A DNA stretch of 64,000 nt, taken from Bretschneidera sinensis. Its lineage: Eukaryota > Streptophyta > Magnoliopsida > Brassicales > Akaniaceae. Shown here piece by piece: positions 22,761-35,329 of the stretch (positions are counted from its first letter, which is position 1; each line of letters opens with the position of its first letter). A program made the position numbers and the translations under genes. The notes under the pieces are model-generated. The model was not told where the DNA came from. It saw nothing but the letters and a program-made list of their open reading frames with translations, and searched no databases. The stretch covers positions 57,506,084 to 57,570,083 of the forward strand of contig CM043705.1 of NCBI GenBank assembly GCA_023935145.1, written 5' to 3'.

Positions 22761-24240
22761 TAGAGCTCCATCTCTCGTTTAGGTCGAGACCTAACCCTTT
22801 ATATTCATGAAAAATATTTAAAAGTTAAGGGAAATTACACTACCACACACAATTACAATTTACATCAACCAAAATATTAATTTTAAACAAATCATCACAC
22901 TTGACAAGTACGCATGTATACTTGAGAGATTACTAACTCAACATTCATTTATTGGACGATATTGCCCTCCCAAGAGGAATGAGCTTAACCCAATCAATTG
23001 ATTTTCAAGCAATTAACAATTAGGAGATAAATGTGCAAATCCACAAATAAGATTTAAATAGTATATTATTGTAAAAAGAATAAGTCAAATCATAGAAAAG
23101 AATCGCATTAACATTCCAAGATAAAGAGGAGACGTGCAAATTAAAAAGAACAAGAGAAAACATGTGAACTTTCTGTCCAAATAGAGGGAGAGACCGATCA
23201 GCTCAAGGGTGAGACCGATATCAAGCTAATCAATCGGGCCCCACGAGGAACCAATTTGTCCATATACAACAAATATGAAATTTAAGCATAAACCTCACTT
23301 TTTCATGTGAAGATGGAATAAAACATTCAACCATTTTGGTTACATTTTAACCTAATTAACATTTGTCAAAGAACATACTTTTCACAGAAGCATAAGGAAA
23401 TGATAATGATGTCCTAAACTATATGACATATGAATTAATATATTTTGATTTAGATTAAATCTTAAAGCAAATGACATGTTAAACGTATCATAAACTTAAT
23501 GGAGGTTCATACCTCATGAAAGCAATAATCATTTTTTTGTTATAGCGAAATGGCGAGAATGACAAAACTAAAATAAAAAAGCAAAGTTACCAACCTTAAA
23601 AGGGAAAACTCTGAGTGCCAAGTGTGAGTGCGTGCAACTACCCTCAAAGATCCACAAGCTTCTTTTGGATTGAATGAACTTGAGTCTTGGACTTAGGAAC
23701 AATTACAAAAAGAAAAGTAATTTGGCTAGTGTTTCAAATATAAGGGTGTGATATTTTAATGGATCCCAACCTATTACAAATCACTAATCCAAAAAGATAC
23801 CCCAAAGGATAAGGTTTTGTGGATGGAAATTGCTAGAGCTCAGCTATGAAGTAGAGTATGTGTATGAAGAAAATGGATGGGGTATTTACATAATTATTTT
23901 GGGGACAAATGAATGAATGGGAGTTAAGGGGTTGTTGGAAACTGTTACAGAACGGTTATGGAATTAAGGACAATCACAAGGATAAAACTCTAGATTAATT
24001 CTGTTTTCCATGTAACAGTTGTGGAGCGATCGATTGATCAATGGAGCCGATCAGTTTGGGGCTTGAGCCGATCGACCCAATGAACATGGACCATATCCTA
24101 GTTCAGGTTTTGGCCCATGCCCTTTGGTGTATTAAGCTGGTTTTGGGCCCAATTAGGTCTTTTGTGCTTAGAATTGGGTTTGTAACTAGTTCTTCTTCCA
24201 AAATTAAGTCTCGATTCTTGTGTTATCCAAATTCAAGCAT
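22761..24240. other. Unidentified ~1.5 kb segment splitting LINE-B
   Basis: I recognise no gene. It sits between two parts of what looks like one LINE, so it may be an insertion. It contains several GATCGATT/CCGATCAG-type phrases (23,195-23,240 and 24,020-24,085). I found no convincing terminal repeats or target-site duplication. Confidence 0.35.
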
Positions 24241-26215
24241 TTGTGAATACAAATACAAAGAAAGAATTTAATTCGTTTGGTAGTGAGACATTTCCACACA
24301 ACATTTCAATTAATATTCATGAAATCCACATCAGAATTGGTTATTAACTAGTAGGCAGATTTACTGCTAAACACCCCATGCTCATCCTTAACCCCACCCA
24401 ATGGTCATTCCATAAATTAACAACCTCACCATTCTTCACTGTCCACTTAAAGCTTTTCTTGCAAACCCCCACCCCTTTTGATTTCCTTTACATATAGCCG
24501 ACTTGTGTTTAATAGGATGAGAGACACTAGAGTTTCTAACCTTAGGTACTTAGCTTTCACAACGCTAATCCAAAGAGAATCTGAATTCTTTAACAGATTC
24601 CAACTCAACTTGGCTATGAGGGTAAGGTTTTTTATTTTGACTTTTTTTTGGTCTTAATCCCCCTTTAGCTTTAGGAAGAGTAACTGTATTCCAGTTAACA
24701 AGGTGGATTTTACGTTTCTCTTCACTAGAACCCCATAACAAGTTTCTATTGATCCTATCGAGCTCATCAGAAATAGACATGGGAAAGGAGAGACATTGTA
24801 TGTAGTAATTCGGGATAACAAACGTAATAGTTTGGATGAACACAATACGCCCAACATTCGAAAGAAGTTTAGACTTCCAAACTGTTAGTCTATCTCTTGC
24901 TTTCTTGTCAATGAAATTAAAATCAGCCTTTCTAGCACTTTTGTGGAAGATAGGGAACCACAGACAGTTGTTGAGATTACTGGTGATTAGAAATCCAAGA
25001 TTCTCAGTGATTGATTACATAGTATCACTCTCTACATTAGGAGAGAAGAAAATTTTGGATTTATCATAATTAATCACCTGACCAGAGGAAGAATAGAATA
25101 AACTGAGAGCTCTCTAAATATATGCACAACAGGTATGATATGCACGGGCAAAAAAAGGTAGATCATCCGCAAAAAATAAGTGGGAGACCTTGGGGGCCTC
25201 AATACCAATCTTAAGAGGTTTCCAGTTTCCAGCATGATACTCATAAAGAAAAAGATAAGCAAGATACTCAAAACAAAGAATGAAGATGTAAGGAGAGATG
25301 AGGTCTCCTTGACGAATGCCTTTCGAGGGATGAATAGGCTCATTGACACTACCATTAATAATGAAGGACTTAGATGTACTAGAGATAAAACTAAGGATGA
25401 GCTTGTTCCAACAGTCAGGAAACCCATAAAAAAACAAAGTAGCCCTAATGAAATCTCACTTTAACCTATCATAGGGTTTATCCAGGTCAACTTTGATTGT
25501 CATGAACCCTAGTTTACCCTTCTTCTTTTCCAAGGAATGGATGACTTCCTGGGCCACAATGACATTGTCCAAAGCTTTCTTAATTGGAACAAAACTCCCC
25601 TGAAAATGGCTAATGAGACAGTCAAGATGAGGTCTAAACCTATTAACTAATACTTTAGAAATCACCTTATAGAAAGAGTTACAAAGACTAATGGGTCTAA
25701 ATTTTTGCACAAACTCAAGCTTATGTCACTTAGGAATAAAACACACCAGTGTTTGATTCCAATCCTCCGGAACATACCATTCCATAAACACTCTTACCAC
25801 ATCCTCAAGAATAGAATCACCAATGATATTCCAACCTCTTTGAAAGAAGAGGGGAAGGATGCCATCCAGACTAGGTGCTTTCAAGGGTTTAAAGGAGTAA
25901 ACCACTTTCTTAATTTCCTCTTGAGAAGGGATGGTAGACAACTTAACAGAGATTTCCCTATCTAACACTGTAAAAAACTAGGAATAGAAGTATGAACCAT
26001 GTTCATAGAGGCCTTAACACTGGAGAAAAAGTTAGAAAAGAGACTAATGATGAAATTCTCATCCCCAATTATATCATAAAACCAATTTTCCACCCCATCT
26101 CTTAGACCTAAAATTTTATTCCATCTCTTGTGGGTAAGAGTTGAGGTGTGAAAGAATTTAGTATTACCATCACTACACGACAACCAGTTCACGATTTCAT
26201 GGCCCAAAACTCCTC
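24241..26215 (-). pseudogene. LINE-B ORF2, reverse-transcriptase part, broken
   Basis: Minus-strand RT blocks in order: MGHEIVNWLSCSDGNTKFFH (26,207), EEIKKVVYSFKPLKAPSLDG (about 25,915), FRPISLCNSFYKVISKVLVN (25,700), GKLGFMTIKVDLDKPYDRLK, GIRQGDLISPYIFILC (about 25,310), the catalytic HLFFADDLPFF (about 25,165), and after the palm NLLWGSSEEKRKIHLVNW (about 24,740) and a GVFSSKSAY block (about 24,365). Frameshifts and stops break it. It differs clearly in sequence from LINE-A, so it is a separate family. Confidence 0.85.
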
Positions 26216-27917
26216 TTATTGGAGAATAAGATGATAATCTTTTTTAAGTTGAGACTCCAACTCCGAGAGAAAATTAGAGTTTGGGGATGACAAATTCTTT
26301 TGGATTCCATTAAAGCGAGCCCTAATTCTTTTTTTCTTCGTAAAAATGTTACTAAAGGATTCATTGTTCTATGTTTTAACCAAACAAAAATTGTTTAATA
26401 ACCAAACTTCAATTACAAGGGACATTCCAAATTCGCTTAACAATTTATAAGAAAAAACCAATATTTGAGAACCAGATAATTTCCAAGCGAAAAGGCTTAT
26501 TTTTAACAAGTAGAGGGTTTTTCATTAGCCTAAGCCCTGCCCAATTTTTCTAAGATAGATGCCTACTGAATCAGAGATTAGATCAAGTATAAATAGGCCC
26601 TGTTAAACCTAAATCAATATTCGACAGAAGTCCATAACATAATTAAACATAAGAGCTCTAGTCATATTAATAAGTCTTCCATCAAATTTCTTGTTAGGTT
26701 TTATAATCTCATTAAAATCCTAGTAATAATCCAAAGCATAATAATATTACTAGCAATTTGAGTAAAAAAATTCCACAAGCTACTTCTAGCCTCATCATCT
26801 TATGACCATAAACTGTAAGAAACCAAAGGGTTTTAGAAAATACCTGAACCATGGCGTGAATGACATGTTGATGCTTCTCTAAAATAGTGATATAAATCAC
26901 ATTTGTGTCCCATAACAGCCAGATACCACCCGAAAAACCAATTGGCTCGAAGCAATCCTACCCACCCAAGGGTATTCTATCCATAACTCTAGTAACACGA
27001 CCATTACTGATTCGGAGCTCCGAGAAAATCACAATATTAGGTCAATGTTATGATATATGGACTTTAAGAGATCTAAAAAAATCTGAATTGCATGCACGAC
27101 GATAGTTCCAAGCTACAGTTTTTATTGGACTAAGTACACTATCTATACTTATGTTTTCTGATATAATTTGAATATTCATTGTTGGGGCAGAAGAAAATGG
27201 GTTGCACTTTTCAATCTAAGGTATGAGTGGAACCTTGTATTTGAAGCTTCCCATTTAACACCTTAGACTTAACTTTGCACAAACTCGAACTTGTTTCAAT
27301 AGACTCAGTCTTATAACCAAAATTTTCACATCTTCTAATCCCACCGAACTTTTCTCCCAAGGGAGGACATTCAGGTAGAACTCTTTAATTGGGGAGGGTG
27401 CCAGAGGAAGCTGTTCTTGAAGGCCGAGATTTCTCATAAAAACATTTAAATCTAGAACTAGATCATTGATCAACTGCATTCATTGAACCTTTGCATCGTC
27501 TACTTTCATTGGTGACGACAGAGCAACCTCTTGGGACAAGTTCTCATCCAGACAATTTTTGAAATGATCCCAAGTCAACCTCATCATAGGATCTATTGCT
27601 CTCTCTCTCTTTGATGATTCATGAATGTCAATAGAAGGGGGATGAAGCTTCGCTTATTCGGCCTTCCTTTTGTTCTCTTGTCTCTGACAAAACCATGCTA
27701 GAAGACTTTGTAACGGATCCTGATCCGTTAGGTAAAATTATCGAAGAAATAGGAGGGGCCATAGAGGACAACGTTAGATAAGGTTTGGGAAGGGGAGAGG
27801 AATTTGAGAAGATGTGTTTAGGGAAACAAATGGGGTATTATTTTATAAAGAAACAGACGTTGTGCTTGGGTTAATTTGCTTTGGGGTGAAGGATCTTAAA
27901 AGGATTGATTGATGGGT
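26216..27917 (-). pseudogene. LINE-B endonuclease and upstream part
   Basis: In minus orientation an ACWNYRRACNSDFFRSLK block (about 27,110) corresponds to the TWNCRG opening of plant LINE endonucleases. It is followed by PIGFSGGIWLLWDTNV (about 26,920) and VYGHKMM (about 26,800). The segment 27,130-27,917 would be the link to ORF1. The element is interrupted at 27,917/27,918 by a Copia LTR, and its ORF1 continues at 53.69 kb. Part of this stretch is duplicated at 31,510-32,600. Confidence 0.75.
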
Positions 27918-29042
27918 TGTTGACTCGTATTTGATTTTAATAATGACAAAACGCTACTTAAATTGCATTAATTTTTTTATTTAAGTGTTTAAGCGATAAA
28001 AACATTCAATTCAGAAACAAGATACAAGAACTCAAATCGTTCAGACACCAAAAGAAGACAGAAGATCTAGAATAGACACAAAGGTAATTGAATCACTATG
28101 TAAATCTCTAAATTCAATTACTTAACTTGATCTCTGACTCAATTTACAAAAGACTTTGACAAAACTAAAATACAAAAAGTTTCTAAGTAAAAAAACTGTT
28201 TTGAAACATGAAAACTAGGTTGAAGGATAATCCAGTCAACTAGTACCCCGTCGATTGAGAAAAAGGATAGTAAGTTCTAAGTCAACTGGTACTAAGGACT
28301 CAATCAACTGGTAACTTCACCTAGTCGACTGGTCTTATGACCCAGTGGACTGGTATAAGGACCCAATCGACTGGTAATTAAAAAATATGACCGTTTGAGA
28401 CGCGAAACTTGAGCATTTAATAACCCAAACCTACCAAGTCAATGTCGAACGACCATATTGATTCAATGCTATATAAACCCATTTCAACAAGCATTTAAAC
28501 AAGTAATATAGCACATTCAATTCATCATATAACTCATTAATTCTCAAAAGCTTTGAAAAATTTATTGTGAGCTATTCTTCAAGCTTGTTCTTGAAAGAGA
28601 GATATTATTAATTTGTAAAAGCATTCATTGCTATCTCTCTACCATTTAGTTTACATTTAATACAATTTATTTTAAAGGGAAAGAGTTGGTGTAACTCTTA
28701 GAGTGTTTAGGATTAAACACTTCGTTTGTAACTTTTATGAGGAAGAGATTGTTTGTAAGGTTTGTGCAACACCTGCGAAGTCGCTTGACTAATATTTAGT
28801 GGATTACTTCAAGGAGGTTCCTTTCCTCGAAGAGAGTGGACGTAGGATTAGATAGATTCTGATATTGCTGAACCACTATAAATGGAGTTTGCATTTTCTC
28901 TTCCATAACTCCTTTATTTACAAGCATATTATTTGATTATGTGCATTGCTTATCAAACTCTTTTAAAAACTTGCAAGTTAATTAGAATTTTTTTTTTAAA
29001 ACCCAATTAACCCTCCCTATTGGGTTTGAACCTCGGTTTATA
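27918..29042 (+). repeat. Copia 5' LTR, copy 1
   Basis: Starts TGTTGACTCGTATTTG and ends CTCGGTTTATA (copy 2 ends TTTACA, the expected CA). A TATA box, TATATAAA, lies at 28470-28477. Seven degenerate copies of CCAGTCGACTGG lie at 28231-28377. The LTR is followed after two bases by a PBS-like TGGTATCAGAAC (29045-29056), the initiator-Met tRNA complement with one change. Confidence 0.9.
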
Positions 29043-29097
29043 ATTGGTATCAGAACTTTGTACCCAATTTCACGCTTAAAATCCTTGAGTTGATTTG

Positions 29098-31507
29098 ATG
29101 GCATCTAATAGCTATACCAAAGGATATTCTTATACTAGGCCTCCTTTGGTTAATTGCTCCAACTATAACTATTGGAAAAATAGAATGAAAATATTTGTCG
29201 AAGGACAAGATTACAATCTATGGAGTGTCATTGAATAAGGACCTAGAATTCCTACAAAAGAAATAACCAATGGAGAAATCAATCATACAATACCTAAACT
29301 TAAAATAGAATTTAATGAAAAGGATTGTAGAATGATGTCTCTAAATAGTAGAGCAACTGGCATGTTACATTGTGCTCTAGATATTGCTGAATACAATAAA
29401 ATTTCTACATGTATTTCAACTAAAGGAATTTGGGATAAATTAAAAATTACATATGAAGACATTAGTGAAGTGAAAAAATAAAAAAATTTATATGCTAGTG
29501 TCTGAATATGAATCTTTCAAAATGTCTCACAATGAAACTATTTCTCAAATGCACTCACGTTTTACTACTATTGTTAACGGTTTAATGTTTCTTGGTAAAA
29601 ACATTGAGGAATTTGAACTAACGAGGAAGATCTTAAGATCATTGCAATCCACTTGGAAAACAAATAAGATGACCATAACGGAGGCTAAAGATCTCGACAA
29701 ACTTGATGTCAAAACACTCTTCGGATCACTATTAACATACGAGATGGAAGAATTGAATCCGTTGTCAATGATGAAGAGAAGAAGAAAAAGTTGATTGATC
29801 TCAAGGCCTCCACAAGCAACAAAGAGGAAAAAAAAGAAAAAAAGACTGAGAGCAGCGAAGAAGATGGTGAGATGGCTTTAATCATCAAAAGGTTTCACAA
29901 GTTCTTGAAAAAGAGCAAGAAACCTTACGCAAAGGATTCCACTCCAAAAAGGGAACCTCTTATGTGTTTTAGTTACAAGAAGCCCAGTCACATCAATACT
30001 GATTGCCCAACAACGAGCAAACCTTCTAAGAGCTTCATAAAGAAAGCCATGATTGCAACCACATGGACTGAAGACAAAGAGGAAGAAACTTCGGACAATG
30101 AAGTTGGATATGAGGAGATTACCAACCTATGCTTGATGGCAATCAACAATGAGAATGAGGTATCAATTTCTTCCCCTTATAATAATAATAATAACGTTGT
30201 TAATAGTAGTGAAGAATTAATTGAATTAATAAATGAGATGCATGAAGAATTGAAGAAAATCGATTAATGTGGCCCTCAAGAAGGAAGTCTTATCTCTTTC
30301 TAAAGAGATGGAAGGCTTAAAGGAAGAAAAAAAAACTATATTTCATTCTTTATAACTTTTCACAAGATTTTCTAAAAAATGAAAACGATATTTTAAAAAA
30401 GAAAATAATGGAATTGAATAGCACTATATCTAGAGTTATGTCTGGAAAAGAAAAGCTAGATGAAGTGTTATCTTGCCAAAGGTGGAGGAAAATTAGGCTT
30501 GGGTTATTCTCCATTGGGCAAGCAAAAATTAAAAAAGACTTTGTTCATGAAAACAACATGTGTGATTGAAGTCTCAACTTCCAAGGTCACTAGCAAGATT
30601 AAAAGCACTCCTTCAATATATGCTACTAGGTCTAAGAATACAAATTTAAATCCTAATGCATATACTAGAGATAAGCATCATAAAAATACTCATGCATATA
30701 TGTAATCTCACTAAAGAAATGCAAATGCTAGGAATAATCAATCAGAAATGCACATACTAGAAATTCACCTCCTTGGAATTACCATTATGTATATCCTAGA
30801 GATAATATATATGTTCATAACTAGCATACTACAAGTTCACATCCTAGGAATTACCTTCATGTATATCCTAGAGATAAAATGTATGCTTATAACTTGCATA
30901 CTACAAGTGCACATCCAAGAAATTACCATCATACATTTCCTAGAGGTAACATGTGTGTTCATAATTTTCATAATAGAAACATGTATCCTAGGAATGCTCA
31001 TCTAAGGAACTATAGACATGCATATTTAAGAAATCCTAGAAATTTCAATAACTATTATCCTAGGATCATGCATCATCAACATGTCTACAATTATAGAGCA
31101 CCTTACAATATTAAGAAAGTATGGGTCCCTAAAAGAACCGCATTTTCTAGGACTAACCCCAAAGGACCAAAGAAATTATGGGTACCTAAAACTGTAATTA
31201 TATATCCTTGTGTAATGTAGATATGACTCCACACCAAGAAAAAAGGCAACTATTGGTACCTTGATAGTGGATGCTCAAAGCACATGACTGGTGATGAAAG
31301 CGTGTTCAAAGAGCTAAATCTAAGGGATGGCAGACATGTCACCATTGGAGACAACACCAAGATAAAGATCATTGAGCATGGCAAATTTGTTAATGACTTT
31401 TCAACTATTGATCATGTTTTATATGTGCAAGGCTTTACGCCAAATTTACTTAGTATTAGTCAACTATGTGACAAATGCAACAAAGTTATATTTGAAACCT
31501 CTCAAGG
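29098..31507 (+). pseudogene. Copia gag and protease start, copy 1
   Basis: Begins MASNSYTKGYS with a YNYWKNRMKIFVEGQDYNLW block. A private TAA stop lies at 29235. A frameshift after GTGAAAAAATAAAAAA (about 29,470) is shared with copy 2. Later open parts contain a Lys/Glu-rich segment, a CCHC-like CFSYKKPSHINTDCP (29,960), a tandem peptide stretch rich in NYH/YPR (30,640-31,060), and the protease entry CSKHMTGDESVFKELNLRDG (about 31,274). It could not make a protein as it stands. Confidence 0.85.
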
Positions 31508-32600
31508 GGTTTGAGAAGATACCTGAACCATGGCATGAATGACATGTTGATGCTTCTCCAAAATAATGATATAAATCATATTTGTGTCCCACAACAGCCA
31601 GATACCACCCGAAAAACCAATTGGATCGATACGATCCTACCCACCCAAGGGTATTCTTTCCATAACTCTAGCAACATGACTATAACTGATTCAGAGCTTC
31701 GAGATAATCACAATATTAAGTCGATGTTCTGATATATGGTTTTTAAGAGATCTAAAAAAATTTGAATTGCATGCACGATGACAGTTCCAAGCTATAGTTT
31801 TTATTGGACTAAGTACACTATCTATATTTATGTTTTATGATATAATTGGAATATTCATTGTTGGGGCAGAAGAAAATGGGTTGCACTCTTCAATCTGAGG
31901 TATGAGTGGAACCCTATATTCGAAGCTTCCCATTTAACACCTTAGACTTAACTTTGCATAAACTCAAACTTTTTTCAATATACTCAGTCTTAATACTAAA
32001 ATTTTCACACCTTCCAATCACACTGAACTTTTCTCCTAAGGGAGGACGTTTAGGTAGAACTCTTTAATTGGGGATGGTGTTAGAGGAAGCTGTTCCTGAA
32101 GGCTAAGATTTCTTATCAAAACATTTAAATCTTGAACTAGATCGTCGATCAACTGCATTCGCTTAACCTTTGCATCGTCTACTTTCATTGGTGACGACAG
32201 AGCAACCTCTTATGACAAGCTCTTATCTAGACAATTTTTGAAATGATCCCAAGTCAGCCTCATCATACGATCTATTGTTCTCTCTCTCTCTTTGGTGATT
32301 CATGAATGTCAACAGAAGGGGGAGGAAGCTTTGCTTATTCAGCCTTTCTTTTGATCTCTTGTCTTTGACAAAACCATGCTAGAAGACTTGTAACAAATCC
32401 TGATCCGTTAGGTGAAATTATTTAAGAAATAGGAGGGGCCAGAGAGGACAACGTTAGATAGCGTTTGGGAAGGGAGAGGAATTTGAGAGGATGTGTTTAG
32501 GGAAACAAATGGGGTATTATTGCGCTTGGGTTTACACTAGCAAGGGTAGAAAAAGAATTTACTTTGGGGTGAAGGATCTGGAAAGGATTGATTGATGGGT
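31508..32600 (-). mobile_element. Duplicated LINE-B fragment
   Basis: It matches 26,826-27,917 with scattered differences and a short deletion near 32,520. It lies between Copia copy 1 and the LTR of Copia copy 2, exactly as expected if the LINE/Copia junction was tandemly duplicated. Endonuclease blocks are present but broken. Confidence 0.88.
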
Positions 32601-33733
32601 CGTTGACTCGTATTTGATTTTAATAATGATAAAACACTACTTAAACTGCACTAATGGTTTTATTTAAGTGTTTAAGCAATAAAAACATTCAATTCAGAAA
32701 CAAGATGCAAGAACTCAACTCGTTCAGACACCCAAAGAAGATAGAAGATCTAGAATAGGCACTAAGGTAATTGAATCACTCTGTAAATCTCTAAATTCAA
32801 TTACTTAGCTTGATCTAGGACTCAATTTACAAAAAGCTTTGAAAAAACTAAACTTCAAAAAGTTTTTAAGTCAAAAAACTGTTTTGAAACATGAAAACTG
32901 GGTTGAAGGATAACCCAGTGGACTGGGTCTACATACCAGTCAATTGGGAAAAAGGATAGTAAGTTTCAAGTTGATTGGTTCTTAGGACCCAATCGACTGG
33001 TAACTTCACCCAGTCGACTGGTCTTATGACCCAGTGGACTGGTACAAGGACCCAATCGACTGATAATTAAAAAATATGTCTGTTTGAGACGCGAGACTTG
33101 AGCATTTAATACCCCAAACCTATAAAGTCAGTGTCAAACGGCCATATTGATTCAAGGCTATATAAACCCACTTCAACGAGAATTTAAACAGAGAATATAT
33201 CACATTCAATTCATTATATGGCTCATTATTTCTCAAAAGCTTTGAAAAATTCATTGTGAGCTATTCTTCAAGCTTGTTTTTGAAAGAGAGATATTATTTA
33301 TTTGTAAAAGCACTCATTGCTATCTCTCTACCATTTACTTTACATTTAATACAATTTATTTTAAAGAGAAAGAGTTGGTGTAGCTCTTAGAGTGTTTAGG
33401 ATTAAACACTTCGTTTGTAACTTCCGTGAGGAAGAGATTGTTTGTAAGGTTTGAGCAACACTCGTGAAGTTGCTCGACTAATGATTAGTGGATTACTTCA
33501 AGGAGGTTTATTTCCTTGAAGAGAGTGGACATAGGGTCGAAGAGATTCTGATATTGCTGAACCACTATAAATGGAGTTTGCATTTTCTCTTCCTTAACTC
33601 CTTTATTTACAAGCATATTATTTGATTGTGTGCATTTCTTATCAAGCTGTTTTAAAAACTTGCAAGTTAATTAGCAAAAAGTTATTTTAAAACCCAATTC
33701 ACCCTCCCTGTTGGGTTTGAAGCTCGGTTTACA
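32601..33733 (+). repeat. Copia 5' LTR, copy 2
   Basis: Starts CGTTGACTCG (TG changed to CG) and ends GCTCGGTTTACA. A TATA box lies at 33159-33166. The palindrome array is at 32914-33066. The PBS, TGGTATCAGAGC, at 33736-33747 is a perfect match to the usual initiator-Met tRNA complement. Confidence 0.92.
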
Positions 33734-35329
33734 ATTGGTATCAGAGCTTCGTACCCAATTTCCTGCTTAAAATCCTTGAGTTAATCTGATGGCATCTAAT
33801 AGCTATACCGAAGGACATTCCTCTACTAGGCCTCCTTTGTTTAATGGCTCAAACTATAACTATTGGAAAAATAGAATGAAAATATTTGTTGAAGGACAAG
33901 ATTACAATCTATGGAGAGTCATTGAAGAAGGACCTAGAATTCCTACAAAGGAAATAACCATTGGAGAAATCAATCATGCAATACCTAAACTCAAAACAGA
34001 GTTTAATGAAAAGGATTGTAGAATGATGTCAATAAATAGTAGAGCAACTAACATGTTACATCGTGCTCTAGATATTGCTGAATACAATAAAATTTTTGCA
34101 TGTAATTCAGCTAAAGAAATTTGGGATAAATTACAAGTTACATATGAAGGCACTAGCGAAGAGAAAAAATAAAAAAATTTATATGCTAGTGTCTGAATAT
34201 GAATCTTTCAAAATGTCTCCCAATGAAACTATTTCTTAAATGCACTCACATTTTACTATCATTGTTAACGGTTTAAATTTTCTTGGTAGAAACATTGAGG
34301 AATTTGAACTAACGAGGAAGATTTTAAGATCTTTGCAATCCACTTAGAAAACAAAGAAGACGGCCATAACGGAGGCCAAAGATCTCGACAAACTTGATGT
34401 CGAAACACTCTTCGGATCACTATTGACATATGAGATGGAAGAAATGAATCCTGTTGTCAATGATGAAGAGAAAAAGAAAAAGTTGATTGCTCTCAAGGCC
34501 TCTACAAACAACAAAGAGGAAGAAAAAGAAAAAGAGAATGAGAGCAGCGAAGAAGATGGTGAGATGGATTTAATCACCAAAAGGTTTCACAAGTTCTTGA
34601 AAAAGAGTAAGAAACCTTACGCAAAGGATTCCACTCCAAAAAAGGAACCTTTTGTATATTTCAGTTGCAAGAAGCCCGGTCACATCAATGTTGATTTCCC
34701 AACAACGAGCAAACCTTATAAGAGCTTCAAAAAGAAAGCCATGATTGTAACCACATGGAGTGATGATGAAGAGGAAGAAACTTCAAAAAAAGAAGTTAGA
34801 TACGAGGAGATTGCCAACCTATGCTTGATGGCAATCGACGATGAGAATGAGGTAGCAATTTCTTTCCCTTATAATAATAATAATGATAACATTGTTAGTA
34901 GTAGTGAAGAATTAATTAAAGTAATAAATGAGATGCATGAAGAATTGAAGAAAATCGATTCTAGAAATATAACCCTCAAGAAGGAAGTCTCATCTATTTC
35001 TAAAGAGATAAAAGGCTTAAAGGAAGAAAAAAAAAAACTATCTTCCATTCTTTATAACTTTTCACAAGATTTTCTAAAAAATGAAAATGATATTTTAAAG
35101 AAGAAAATAATTGAATTGAATAACACTATATCTAGACTTATGCTTGGAAAAGAAAAGCTAGATTAAGTGATATCTTGGCAAAGGTTAAGTGGAGAAAAAT
35201 TAGGCTTGGGTTATTCTCCATTAGGCAAGCAAAAATCAAAAGAGACTTTGTTCATGAAAGCAACATGTGTGAATGAAGTCTCGACTTCCAAGGTCACTAG
35301 CAAGATTAAGCACTCCCTCAATATATGCT

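Larger units (their letters stand above)
26826..31507. repeat. Tandem duplication unit 1 (LINE-B/Copia junction)
   Basis: About 1.09 kb of LINE-B, the Copia LTR, gag and the start of the protease region. It repeats directly from about 31,508 with an offset of about 4,680 bp (LTR starts 27918 and 32601). Copy 1 ends abruptly inside the Copia protease region, after TTTGAAACCTCTCA, and switches to LINE-B sequence. Confidence 0.9.
27918..31507 (+). mobile_element. Copia element, copy 1 (LTR plus gag only)
   Basis: A Ty1-Copia 5' portion inserted into LINE-B. It has an LTR, a PBS, a broken gag and the first part of the protease region, then stops at the tandem-duplication junction. It lacks integrase, RT and a 3' LTR. 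It is a duplication product of the more complete element starting at 32,601, not an independent insertion. Confidence 0.9.

Noticed and set aside
27918..33733. A Copia element with LTRs at 27,918 and 32,601
   Set aside because: The second LTR is preceded by LINE sequence and followed by a PBS and gag, so both are 5' LTRs produced by a tandem duplication. The true 3' LTR is the truncated one at 53,313.
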